Of a stretch of 64,000 bases of DNA, positions 11,106 to 22,279 are shown piece by piece. Position numbers and translations under genes: made by a program. A model generated the notes under the pieces. The model made no database searches, had not been told where the DNA came from, and worked only from the letters and a program-made list of their open reading frames with translations. Origin of the DNA: Parelaphostrongylus tenuis. Lineage: Eukaryota > Nematoda > Chromadorea > Rhabditida > Metastrongylidae. The stretch is taken from positions 1 to 64,000 of the forward strand of contig JAHQIW010000977.1 of NCBI GenBank assembly GCA_019055375.1, in the 5' to 3' direction. Positions within the stretch are counted from its first letter, which is position 1, and every line of letters starts with the position of its first letter.

Positions 11106-13440
11106 AATTCATTCCATTTTACACGCCGAAGAAAAGGCGCGAACTTCTGGCTAGTGTATTTCAACGGTATAATGATCTGCTCCTGTATAATGGAGTCGTC
11201 CAATAGGTTTTTCTGAACTTAGTGAGTAGTTCATGTGACACCCTCTCATAGTCTTCGCTCGCCACATCATCTGTGCTCGATAAGAAATCGACCAGTTTTG
11301 AAAATTATAAGAAAACGAATTATGTGTTCAAATGAGGGACCGTAACATTGATAGTGAAGTCATTACCGTCTTCTCCGGCAATTTCGAAGTTAGTCCTTTG
11401 AAGGTCACTTGTTACGAGACTGTTAGAGTAGTTTACACTTATCAACTATCCCTTAAATTCACTAGAGCAAGCACTCAGATTTTATCACCGGCTTTTGTTT
11501 TTACAGTCTTTCAACACTTTATCAAAACAAATCAATAGAGACCTATGAATCTGTTGGTAGAGAGCGTTTGGAACCTCTCAAACGACTACGTTCTTATTTA
11601 TCATTCTAGATGTTTTTCATGAAACAAAAGGCAGCCTTCATGCAAATCACCAACTTACAAATCAAACGTTCTCACCTTTGTTCTTACTCACCAACTTCCA
11701 CTGTGGTTATGAGTAACATCTATAGAAGCGAACACTTTCGTTGGCAATCGATTTTAGAGCACCCAAAATGTGAATGCACGAACATGGGACTTGGTCACTT
11801 TCAGGTATGCGAATGAGTGAATTCTAGCTGGAACTTCAGCGACGCTACTATGAAATCAATTCCAGCTACCTTATAATCCGATAAAATATTACTTATTTTG
11901 CAGCAGAAATTCAGCCTGTAGAAAATGTTTGTGGGAACTTCTCAGTTACTTTTCAAATAAAGTAGTAAGCACAAGTTCATCACATTGTGCATTTCAATAT
12001 AACCAACTGCTTCACTCTGATTGTTCCACACCCATATGGTTGATAGTTTATTTACGGTGTACTTCTACAATGAACCTCGATTAGATAAAAATGTTTGTCT
12101 CAATAATATCACAGTTCACTTTCAATTTCAGCTGACAGTCACCGTTACCGTGTACAAATGCGAACCAAACGGACCCGATCTTGAGAATCGAAGCGCTCTG
12201 TCCACAACATTTTGCCACATCGACCTCGACCAATTAGCCATGATGATGTTCGTAGTCTACATAGAACTGTTTCTTTATAATACGTGGTTGCACAGATAAG
12301 AAAGCCGTCCAAACCGTCAGAGTTCCCGAGAGGGTCAAGTGTTTGCTGTCGATAGCCTTTGCAACCATCGTGCATGGCATAGCATTACCAGCCGGCGGAT
12401 TCTCTGCAGGGCACATTCCCGTCACAGTGCTACCAACGTAAATACAGCTTTCTATCGCCATCTCTGCAAGAAACTAAAAGTTTCAGAAGCACTTTTTCTT
12501 CTGTACAACAGACAACTGAAGAAGCAAAACAATGTTCGAGACTAATTTTCTTTCACTTTTCAGTACCTACAAAACTTCACCTATTAACACACTGAATACT
12601 ATATCATTCTCAAAATAAAATATGCGTAACGTTTGGAGAGATATTCATAATTTGAAAGATTTTGTTGTCATGGGTCATTGATAGTTTCTCCTCAAACTCT
12701 GAGATATTCACAATAAATTTATAGAAAATATCCTTGTTAGCAAAAAAAAGTCAATGTAAGTTCTGTTTATGAACGCCCATTATAGTTCGCATTGGAATCT
12801 GTTAAATGGATGTCCACTACTGGAGACTTACGGTCTTGCCCTGGTTGAAGAAAGATCTGACATTGCAATGGTTCGTAAGTGGTATTAACTTGAAGTTGGC
12901 CCAGAATGTTGGAGATCGCAAAATCAGGTAAGAGTGCTCTCCGACCTTCAATTTCGAGAACATCGATGACCTAAAAAGTAAATGTTCTTCACCATTTCGA
13001 AAGAGTCGATTGGAAATGTTTTCATTTGACATAAGTGAAGCTTTGCAGGTGAAGAAAGCTCCAGGAGTCAGAAAGTTTGTGAAAAAATGCGGCTCATCTC
13101 TTACGTCTTTTTAAAATTCACGAAGAAAAATGAAATGCCTAAGTTGTAAACTCATTGTTTGCATGGCAAAACGCTGTGCAAGTTCCTGAACAGATTCCTT
13201 GCTAGTTGCAATACCAGGTACTATGGCAGAGACTGCACTGTTCTTTGTGTAAACCGCGATAACAGGTAAGTTGCTGGGCCCGCTGGCTGTGAAGGTCGTA
13301 GTGCTGGCTGCAACAAACTTTCATAGTTTTCGTAGTGAATCGTTATAAATTGAATTATTAAGTACTTCAAAACCGGCTCTCCTCGTCATTACCGTTAAAT
13401 AACACTTTCTTTTATGATTTAGCTATTACCACGTGATTGA
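11106..13440. other. Unassigned region with coding-like stretch at 12.1-12.5 kb
   Basis: Sequence between 12130 and 12470 is richer in GC than its surroundings and open in several frames on both strands (for example 12234-12461 minus, 12021-12299 plus), but none matches a family I recognise and no consistent splice structure emerges. It might be a decayed exon. The rest (11106-12120, 12480-13440) is AT-rich without visible features. Confidence 0.35.
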
Positions 13441-13455
13441 AAAATAAACTTCAAT

Positions 13456-14095
13456 CGGCCGATATTTCGACGTCTTCGTTTCTTAAGACCGATAAGAGTC
13501 AGTTGTCTACAATTATTCGTTTTCGTTGTCGTTCAAGTCGACTCTTTCTCGGTGGAGCACCGCCCGAATGGAAAACCTCACTCGGCAATGTTCATTGATA
13601 CAAAATTTTTCATATAAATAATATTTCTCAATCGACTGATTTAGAAATCTCGTTAGAGGACATCGATCAATTCTGAGAACTGTTCCAAGGCTTTTCAAGG
13701 TTTAGCATGTCACTGGCATATGTATATGTCGGCAATCTTTCAGAATATGTCAATGTTCTCAAGTGACATTCTTGAACAGCAGATTGAAGGTGAATATCTA
13801 TATAACCGATGACAAACGCATGCCGTAGACTTTGAAAAGGCTCAGAGAACATTCCACGTTGTCAAGTTTTGGAATGTTGTCAATTTCAACCTATAACTAG
13901 CACTGGCAACTTGTATAGCAGCCATCTTGTATACGATAACATCGCTAAAGGAATTTTTCATTTCAGCGATTCTTCAAAGGAAATTGGACGTGTACAACAA
14001 CGAAGACCAAGACCTGCAACAAGGGCGGACGACAGTGGACAATCGAATCTATTCATGGGCTCCGAGAAGACGAAGACTCTAAAACGCTGGCCAAT
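13456..14095. mobile_element. Inverted-end element with TTTCGACGTCTTCG-type termini
   Basis: The left end GGCCGATATTTCGACGTCTT (13457 on) and the inverted right end near 14062-14095 (GAGAAGACGAAGACTC...GCTGGCC) are related and share the GAAGACGA/GTCGAAA theme of the hairpin at 63621-63714. The interior holds no recognised ORF. Confidence 0.45.
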
Positions 14096-16930
14096 CAAAG
14101 TTCATTTATATACTTTTGGTGATGGCTAAATCATGAAAGTCACTGCAATTGAACAACATCTCAGCTTTATCTATCTTCTTATATAGAACTACTTATATAG
14201 AGTCAAAAACCCTGCTTATAGGTAGCGCAGAATGCGACAACAATCAAGGAGTGATGGAAGTGCTAGGAATGTTTACTACGATTAGAGTTCTTAATCATCT
14301 AAGAATGGGAATACTAGTAGCTCCATAACAATATCTATTCATTACTTTGACCTCCAGGAATCACTCCACATCCAAACACGCTTGAGATTGAAACTAGCAG
14401 CGAAATCATGGATGGAGCGCTCGAAGGTCCTGCCTTGTTTGTAGAAATAATCATTTTCCTAAAATAGATTAAGTATTATAGACTGAATAAAGACTGATGT
14501 CTACATCTTTTTGTGTCAGATCATCCACAAGATAACAACAGATTCGGCACTCGACACCCTATACGAGGATGATGTCGCCTTGGCTGATCTTTGATTTTTT
14601 GTGGTTTTTTCAGGTGCTTCAAAGGATCTCTAACTCGTTTAATTCAGAACAAAACCTTCAAAAGCGCATTTCGTGACACATTCTGCTAATTCGATACTCA
14701 AAAAACCAGTTATCGAGGTGAGAAAATCTCTGTCAAATCTTGATTGAAAATGGAGCGACAAGTTAAAAAAAAATTCACTGAATGCGTCAATTTCTCAAGT
14801 TGTACGGCCTATATTATGCTCCATCCTTCTTATTTCTGATGCTGCAATAATCGACAAAACGCCTGAATCACAAATGCACTTCTGAAAAAAAAAGTCTTCC
14901 CAAGACGATATCGATTGATAAATAGGAAGCACGAATCTCAATGCAAAGCTTTTTCGGTAACAAATTTTTAAGCAAAAATTGCGTTTGTGAAAACTGCTGT
15001 TCTTATTAGGCTTTCACATCTAGCACGCTCATAAATTATAATTCTAACGGAGTGCTCAACTGATAATCAAATTGAGTAGATCTATAGAATTTCAATAGTA
15101 TGGCTGAAAAATAGGAGTGTAATTAGATGTTACGAAGAATCCACCAATATGAGGAAGCAAACGGAAAATCGTGTCAGGATTAGATCTTAGATTAAACAGC
15201 TGCGTGAAGGCTCTAAATGCTCAGTGAGATAAAAAATAATATACTTCTTTGAAATCGCCAGTGTATCGAAATGGAAAAGCACAGTGGACCATGGGACGAT
15301 GTCTAATAATGTAGGTAATGTAATGCTAAACAGATGCTATCCTGTTCATCTTTTCAAACGTTTCAAGGTAGATGTTTACAGAACGTCTCCTTCCGCAATT
15401 TCCTCAAGATGAGCAGGCAAAACAAAATTTGTTATTGTACATTTGACATAGTGAAATCTTATTTCCTTGTGTAGTGGTTAGCATTCTCTTTAGTCGCCTC
15501 TCCATTTCTGGCATGTTTCCGAAAACTTACTTGGAAAGTTTGGAGTCTTCTTCACTTCACCAAGTGGTCAATACGACTCAATTAATTTTCAAGGTTTAGA
15601 GACCTGAAGATGTCTACGCACAAAAACACTTCAAGACAGATATTGCTGTACTACAGAGGAAAAAAGCTACAGAATTTGATGCCATTCCGACATTTTCACA
15701 GTCGAATAATAGTACTACTCGTTCTTATGTCCACTAAATTGCTGCGGAGCATACGATGCCCTAGATTTCGAATTTTGAAGAGCTCTTTATTGGCTGCGCA
15801 TCTCCAACAAATTACTAGGTTCAAAGAAAGTTCTCGAGTATGTAGAAAACTGAAAATTCTTTCATGATTTGCGAAACAGTAGCAATAAAATTTATTCTCC
15901 AAATAAGGACAATCGTTTTAATACGACTTTCTGCCTTCGCTCAGCCGAGTTTTCAGATCTGATCGAAGTCGATAATTCCTTCGACTTTTATCTGAAAAAC
16001 TCTTTGCATGCATATTAAGCTTCATCGAAGGACTCAAACTTTGCTGGACGTCCTGAGCGAGGCTCGTCTTTAGGTCAAGATTTCCGGAACTTTAGCGTTA
16101 AAACCACCGTTCAGCAGCAGATTTGCTTGTTGTGCCTTCCCTTTCAACTTCGTTGGTTTTATCGACTGTAGCTCGATGTGAAAGACCCTTCCTCCAGTGA
16201 TGACGCAGTAAAATACGAACTGCGATTATGTCGTAAGACAGGGTGGAGGCTTGTAACAAAACGAAAATAAAGACGAATAATATCTAAGCCCATAGCGGAA
16301 ATATCTCACATCAGAAAATATAATATTTCCTTCATATGCATTGGAGTTATCCCATGTTTATTGAAGTGCCCCAAAACTTTCTTTCCAACCGTAGTAGAGA
16401 ATATTTTGAGAAACCATCCTTTGGCTGTGGAAGTCTCATCCCATAGTAAATGACATAGTGTTCGAAGCAAAAAGTTTCACTCATTTCCAAGGTGTTTGCG
16501 AAAAGTATCCGACTTGGAATGTAATGAATTTTGTTTCCAACTATCTCGCGAATAACAAATCGAAAGCACTCGTCAGCGCTGTATTATCATAGACCCTGTT
16601 TATGAGTTTTACAAGCCTTCATTGAAGCTGAATATGCTATTCTGCTTATAAGCCGTTTCGTGTTTTGAGACTTCCGTGTCGTTTTGGTTGAATTGCTGAA
16701 CAATGAACAATATCGCTACAGTACTCTTCCTGCACTTTCAATACGATTTCTCATAAATCCACAAATTTCAAGACGTTTTTTTGTGTATAATGTCATCACC
16801 TGTATAATCTGCTGTCTCTCTGGTCGTCGAGTGACTAGAGCGGAGCTTTCCATTTTCTCCTAATACTTCAAACAGCCTCAGCAAATCCTTATTGAAGCGA
16901 TTGCTTGGACATCATCTACTTCCTATAGGT
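14096..16930. other. No supported feature
   Basis: AT-rich sequence with stop codons in all frames. The 15610-15867 plus and 15696-15902 minus ORFs overlap antisense and show no motif. Confidence 0.4.
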
Positions 16931-17400
16931 TTTTTTGTCAAGAAGTGAGACCGCATCAGGTGGCCATCCTATTGTGTGCTAGACATTCCACAGGATTCTC
17001 CCTGATTACGTCTATCGTCCGTCGGCTGTCATTAAAACGTATTATGTGTTCAGTTAAGGATCGCTGACATCCTGGGGTGCAGAACAGCGCGCTCAACTTC
17101 CGATCGCTGCCACAGGTCACATTTTCGGATCCCTTCTCCCATTTGGAGGAACGGAACACTCTTCTGCATCGACCTATCGTTTCCGCGTTTCATAACTCTG
17201 AATGATCTTACATCCTGAGCACGCAGCGACTAGTCTTCTGAAACATTTGTGGAGGCGACGGCAATCGCCGGTCGAAAGTTGGGTACTGAGTTGGATGTTC
17301 CTTGTATTTTTTCTACAACGTCAATGTCCTCAAACGCTCTCCAAGTGGCTCGCTTACTCTTGCTCAGCTCTAAATCTTAGTTGTTCATCATATTGACTTT
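16930..17400 (-). pseudogene. RTE-type LINE fragment (decayed)
   Basis: Minus-strand reading gives ELSKSKRATWRAFEDIDVV, then IRKCDLWQRSEVERAVLHP, then HIIRFNDSRRTIDV in shifting frames. These correspond to consecutive parts of the RTE C-terminal region (ELSRRRRAAWGAFKSIEDVV...; ...LRQRSKIRDAA...; HVMRFNDNRWTRAV). There are several stops and frameshifts. Confidence 0.7.
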
Positions 17401-18540
17401 GCAAACTGAGCACACTGTTTGAAGCTTTCGGCGATATTGACCCGCTTAAGGTGAACAGGCATTCAAAACCAATTTGTTCTTTATAAACATCGTTCTCGTG
17501 AAACATGATCGGAAACCTATGCTTCGAGAAATGCTCTCGAAATCGGTCAACGTTAGTTCAGCCTGACTTACATGAGGTCAGTAGATAAGTAATTGTGGTT
17601 CTAGACCGCAAAATTCACATTATTATAACTAGGCTCAGACACATCTTTATCAGTGAAAGTGGGAGCCATCACAATCAATACATATTAGCCACTGAAAAAT
17701 AAGTTTTTTGATTTCTGTTGCATTTGAATTTATGTTTTGGGATACGACGGACTCTTAGAAAGGGCTTCTTGCATTCTGTTGATTGGGTGAGCATATTCTC
17801 TGTAATAAGATGTCGAGACGCTTGGAGAAATGATAGTTGGCGGGCGACGAAGTTGCTTAATCCTCTATAGTCGTCGGACTCATGTCCACCGAACACAACT
17901 TCTTCAAAACGCTTCTACAACCTTGGTTGGAAAAATATGCAAAAACATGCATGCAATATGCAAAAAATAGCTTTGAAAGTTTATCAAATCCCAAGGCATC
18001 GATTTCAAAGTTACGAATGCACAAACTTATTTCTTGCTGGTAGATATGCTGATTTAGGGGACTCTATTCTGTCCAAACCCATTCCGGTAGAGTGTATCCC
18101 TGCTGATCCTCCCTTTTTGAAAGCCCCTCTTATTGGACAGAAACTTTTCCATATTGTTTTACTAATCAGTCGAAAATTCTACTCGCGGCAGATTAGATAA
18201 GGTGCTACGTTTTTGAAAAATACACTTCTTAGTTTATTGTAGCCTCAAAAGTGAGATCATGTTTCTCACTCGATTTGATTTGTTTGCTCAACTTGGGTCT
18301 GCAGACGGCTTTTTGCTATATTTTTCGGAAATTTTTCAAAACGGTATAAGAGCGAAAGAATATTATGTTTTGAATTCAAAGTAGTTCTTCAGTCACTTGA
18401 ACATCGCATATGGATTATCGGTCCTTATAAGTAAACTTTGTATGTTGGAGACACTTAGTAACTTAAAAGAGATAGAGTATCACATAGGGAGCTTTCATAC
18501 AGGTAAATTCAGTAAATAAGGTGATCTGGATACGTGATGT
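17401..18540. other. No gene seen; weak repeat traces
   Basis: Short ORFs (17675-17896 minus, 17937-18200 plus) show no motifs. The section 18220-18500 (GTGAGATCATGTTTCTCACTC...) weakly resembles the foldback family 2 arms. Confidence 0.35.
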
Positions 18541-18790
18541 GCATCAACGACAACCCATGGACGAGCGCCATTAAAGACTGGATTCCTCGGGATGTCAAGC
18601 GCTCTACAGGAAGGCCATGAACCCAATAGTCCAGTTTTCTTCACGAATAGCTTTGAAGAAAGATATGATGCTCAGCGAAATCTTGGAGCGAAGAAGACCC
18701 ACTGAACTACTCTCACACGTGGCAGCGAAAAATGGAAGTGTTGCTGAGGCTCGCTCTAGTCACTCGACGATCAACGCTACGACTGGTGAT
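18541..18790 (+). pseudogene. RTE-type LINE 3' end fragment
   Basis: Plus-strand translation gives INDNPWTSAIKDWIPRDVKR then STGRP, a signature near the C-terminus of strongylid RTE proteins. After a one-base shift it continues FFTNSFEERYDAQRNLGAKK, TH, stop, TTLTRGSEKWKCC, stop. Stops fall where the family normally has Trp (TGG to TGA or TAG). Confidence 0.85.
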
Positions 18791-19008
18791 AATTTTGGTA
18801 AAAAGAACGACACGTGTGGAAAATGGATATTTTTTTTTTGATAAAAGCACATTCTTGCGAAAAGGAACTCATTTTCAGCTATTGTCAACCCCTTTGCCTA
18901 CGCTTTTATGACAGTCTAACAGCTAAAGAAATGTTGATTTTTACAGAAAGTTTGTTTCATGAAAGATTTTTGAATGACGAGAAGAACAAAACGTTTTTAC
19001 TATCGGTA

Positions 19009-20340
19009 TGATCAGCCTCGTATTCAAGCTTCCCAGAGGGCTTTACTGGCAGTTATACTGTGAAATCTTTAGAAAGAACTTCACTGCTACGAAAAACTGG
19101 ATTACTATTTAAGGAGTTTCCACAAACGTATTAATCGTAGAAAGAACGCCCAGTCATGCTAAAGAACTTTACATATCAAGACGTACTCTACGTGTCTGGG
19201 ATGTTACGCATTCCAGTTCATTTTCACACTTCCTTAGACGATATTGTAGTAGAACTAGAGTAAGCAAGAGATACATATTCTATAATATTTGGTTTTTAGA
19301 AGAAGGTTGCGCGGAGGATTTTTGAGTGCCTAACCAAAGTAAACCTTGAAGGACTTACTCACAAGTAGGCCGTTTTAGTTAGGAGTATCAACAAAGAGAA
19401 AAATGCGCCTAGCTTCCGGCATTCTTAGAAGTTTTTAAACTTCGCGACGGGTTCTCTTGAGAGCTGTATAATAAAATCTGGATGATCGGAGCACTTCCGA
19501 TCACGAAAAAAATGGAATTGTGTGAAGAAAGTTAAAATAGGTATTCGCACTAAGTAAAACGCCCATTCATCCTAGCAATCCGTATTTTCTAGCAAAACGG
19601 AGGCAATCTTCGAAATAAACATATTTTCATTTTTTGACACGGATCCCGATGTTGAATGTTTTGTATATCAGTCATTACTGTTATATACGCAAACAAGATA
19701 GTACAAAATTCATCACATTCTCAATCGGAGAATTCTCACAAACACTTTGGAAACAAATGGAGCATTCTACACTAAATGCATCGCCGTTCACAACTGAAGT
19801 GAGACTCCCACAGCAAAAGGAAGGTTTTCTGGAGCAGTTTTGAAATTGCTAGAGGTACAGTTGTCAGTAAAGGGATCTTCGAAATTTGAAATGTAAAGAA
19901 ACTCACTATACAAGCGAATTTAAAGCTGTAGAAAGGACGCTACTGTTATCCAATGACGAAAATGACGGAGCTACATTGAATGCAACCGTTTTCCTTTTGT
20001 AAGACAGGAATATTTGCTCCAAATCGTTTTTGTGAGCAGCGAATTATCTCTAAACCTAAAATACATTTTAAGTCTACTTAATTACCTGTCAAGCAAAAGA
20101 CCTTCAAACCAGACTTTTTGAATGATTTTCCACAATTTTTGGCACAATTGAGATAAATCAAGGGAGAGTTTGCAACCGTTGCACAAGATACTTCTGTAAA
20201 GATAATGTACAAAACAAATCTCGTTTGGCTTCCATATCGCAAAGAAATTGCGGAAAATTGACGATTTTATGTCGCACATCAGAAGTAAGGGACGAAGCCG
20301 AATTCGTCACTTCACCACTTGAAAAATTTGCATTTTCACT
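19009..20340. repeat. Segmental duplication, copy B, left part
   Basis: Parallels 1-1980 in the same orientation from the first base of the window. It lacks the 638-bp transposon of copy A: its junction lies near 19160, where CTAAAGAACTTTACATATC is uninterrupted. The long-inverted-arm element is also absent. ORFs here (for example 19634-19843) are not preserved in copy A. Confidence 0.8.
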
Positions 20341-20714
20341 GAAATTTTGTTTAAGTGGTCATCACCATACAGTTCTCGATAATAAATATACTCGAAAGGA
20401 GTTTTTCATCTCAGCAACTTATTCTCCCACACTTCAGAATATTATAGTCTGTCATAAAACGTATGTTTTGAGAAATTTTCTTTGAGTTGAACGAGTTGGT
20501 ATCCCCTCAGGTACTTGGAAAAGTTAAAGTGCTGCCAATGCGACGTCACCTATAGTATAAGTGCTCTATCCTTTGTTACTTTGTGAATGATCTGACGCGG
20601 AAAATATATGAATTGTTTTTCATTAAGTCTACAATATTTTCTAAGATTCAAATAGGCAAAAATGAATATTCATACAAGCAAAGCGAGACATTCGGCCGAT
20701 CCTTTTATGGCTTA

Positions 20715-20770
20715 TCTGTGAAATTCTGAGTACTATTGCTACTAATATACGAATTTCATCATAGCTGGGG
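20715..20770 (+). pseudogene. Remnant of a second prp-6 last exon
   Basis: GAAATTCTGAGTACTATTGC...TCATAG translates to EILSTIATNIRISS followed by a stop. It aligns base by base with the end of the prp-6 fragment (EILKSVINNIPIPS, stop at 8749-8751), and the following non-coding sequence is also homologous. Confidence 0.65.
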
Positions 20771-21400
20771 TTTCCTGGAGTTTCGCCAATATGTTAATAA
20801 ACATTTTAGATTCGATTTCTCAATAATAAAGGATAAACCACGTTGTTTGAAATTTTATTCATACACTATGCTCTCTCCACTTTACTTTTATTTATCCGAA
20901 GTGCGATCATGTTGGATTCGTCTCAAAAGCAGGCTTTCGCGTTTCCGCGCAGCGGTTATTCTGAATAGTCTCAAGCCAAGTGTAAACAAAGCATATTGTA
21001 GTCTTGTACAAGCTCCATAACTGTTTATAACTTTACTAGCATTCACAGAACAGAAGTCAAAAGAAGCGCAAGCAGTGTAGGGAGAGGTCGTGATTTGTGG
21101 TTTTCCGGTTTAACTATTTTTTTTGATAATCTGAACTTTCCTAGTCATTGGATCCTCACTTTAGACATTTGGAATCGCTTTAGCTTCCTCTTATAGTTGT
21201 AAAACGCAGAATCCATTTAGATAGCCCAAACTCGTACGTGTGCGACTTGAGCATTTTTACTCTTTCTCCAGTAATTACCCTTGAAGATGGTTCAATTCAT
21301 TTTCTGGGTTTGATTTTGATCTGAGGATTTGGTAATCCTCTTTGAATGACATACTCATGTTTTTAGGCCTTTTTTTACACGAAATTTTTAGGTAGCCTTG
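20771..21400. repeat. Segmental duplication, copy B, right part
   Basis: Homologous to 8752-9400 with many small differences. No coding content. 20341-20714 has no counterpart that I can align to copy A. Confidence 0.7.
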
Positions 21401-21689
21401 CTAGTACGTTTCTAGGACTTTGCTGTCGCCTGTGCTTGTTGTTACAGGAATTTCCTATCATGCAACTGAGACAATGCAAATGCTAGTTGAAGTCATCCAG
21501 AATTTCCGTGATTAAATCTAAACAGCAAAACCAATCACAGTATCGCAGGAAACTATTTACTCAATCTGATAAATATATAACATGTTTTGAGCTGTTAGGG
21601 TTAGTGCTATACAGGCGCCTGTTTCGTCCTATTGGTACTCGTCAGTAGCACCTTCCTTCGGTTCAGCAGATCTCCTAAGACTAAATAAT

Positions 21690-22279
21690 CCTCTCGCTAT
21701 TATTTGAGCCAACTTGACATGTGGTCTGGTATGGGCTCTTGTACAGCCCGATACACGTGTTTCGTCTTTACAGGCTCGTCAGTCGGGCAGAACCCGTCAT
21801 CCTTCGATATTCTTATAGTCAGTTCTCTCGGGAGCTCCGCTCCCTTACAGAGAGTCATTGAAGACGATCGTTTTACACTCTATGTCAAGCGAAATTTTCA
21901 CCTAACACAGTGTGTTTTCGCACTCGATTGCTCTTTGGCTGGTATTTTTATCATATTATACCTTTATTTCGAGTGCTTTATTGAGACCACCCTCAAATTC
22001 CAATCGATCCTCATTAAGGAAAATACCAGACAAAGAGTAATCGAGTGCGCAAACACTCTGTGTTAAGTGAACATTTCGCTTGACACAGAGTGTAAAACGT
22101 TCGTCTTCGATGACTCTCTGTAAGGGAGCAAAACTACCGAGAGAACTGACTATAAAAATATCGAAAGGCGACGGGTTCTGCCCGACTGACGAGTCTGTAA
22201 AGACGAAGCACGTGTATCGGGCTGTACAAGAGCCCTTACCAGACCACATGACAAGTTGGCTCAAATAATAATGAAAGGA
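21690..22279. mobile_element. Foldback family 1 element, near-complete palindrome (590 bp)
   Basis: Two ~280-base arms in inverted orientation meet near 21985. Outer ends are TATTTGAGCCAACTTGACATG and CATGACAAGTTGGCTCAAATA. Both arms contain CGTCAGTCGGGCAGAACCCG and a segment matching GAGAACTGACTATA / GTCAGTTCTC. The overlapping plus and minus ORFs (21704-22066, 21956-22303) have nearly the same protein sequence because they read the two arms, so they are not genes. No transposase. Confidence 0.9.

Noticed and set aside
11332..11816. Two consecutive plus-strand ORFs
   Set aside because: No motif, no shared splice structure and no conservation that I can recognise.
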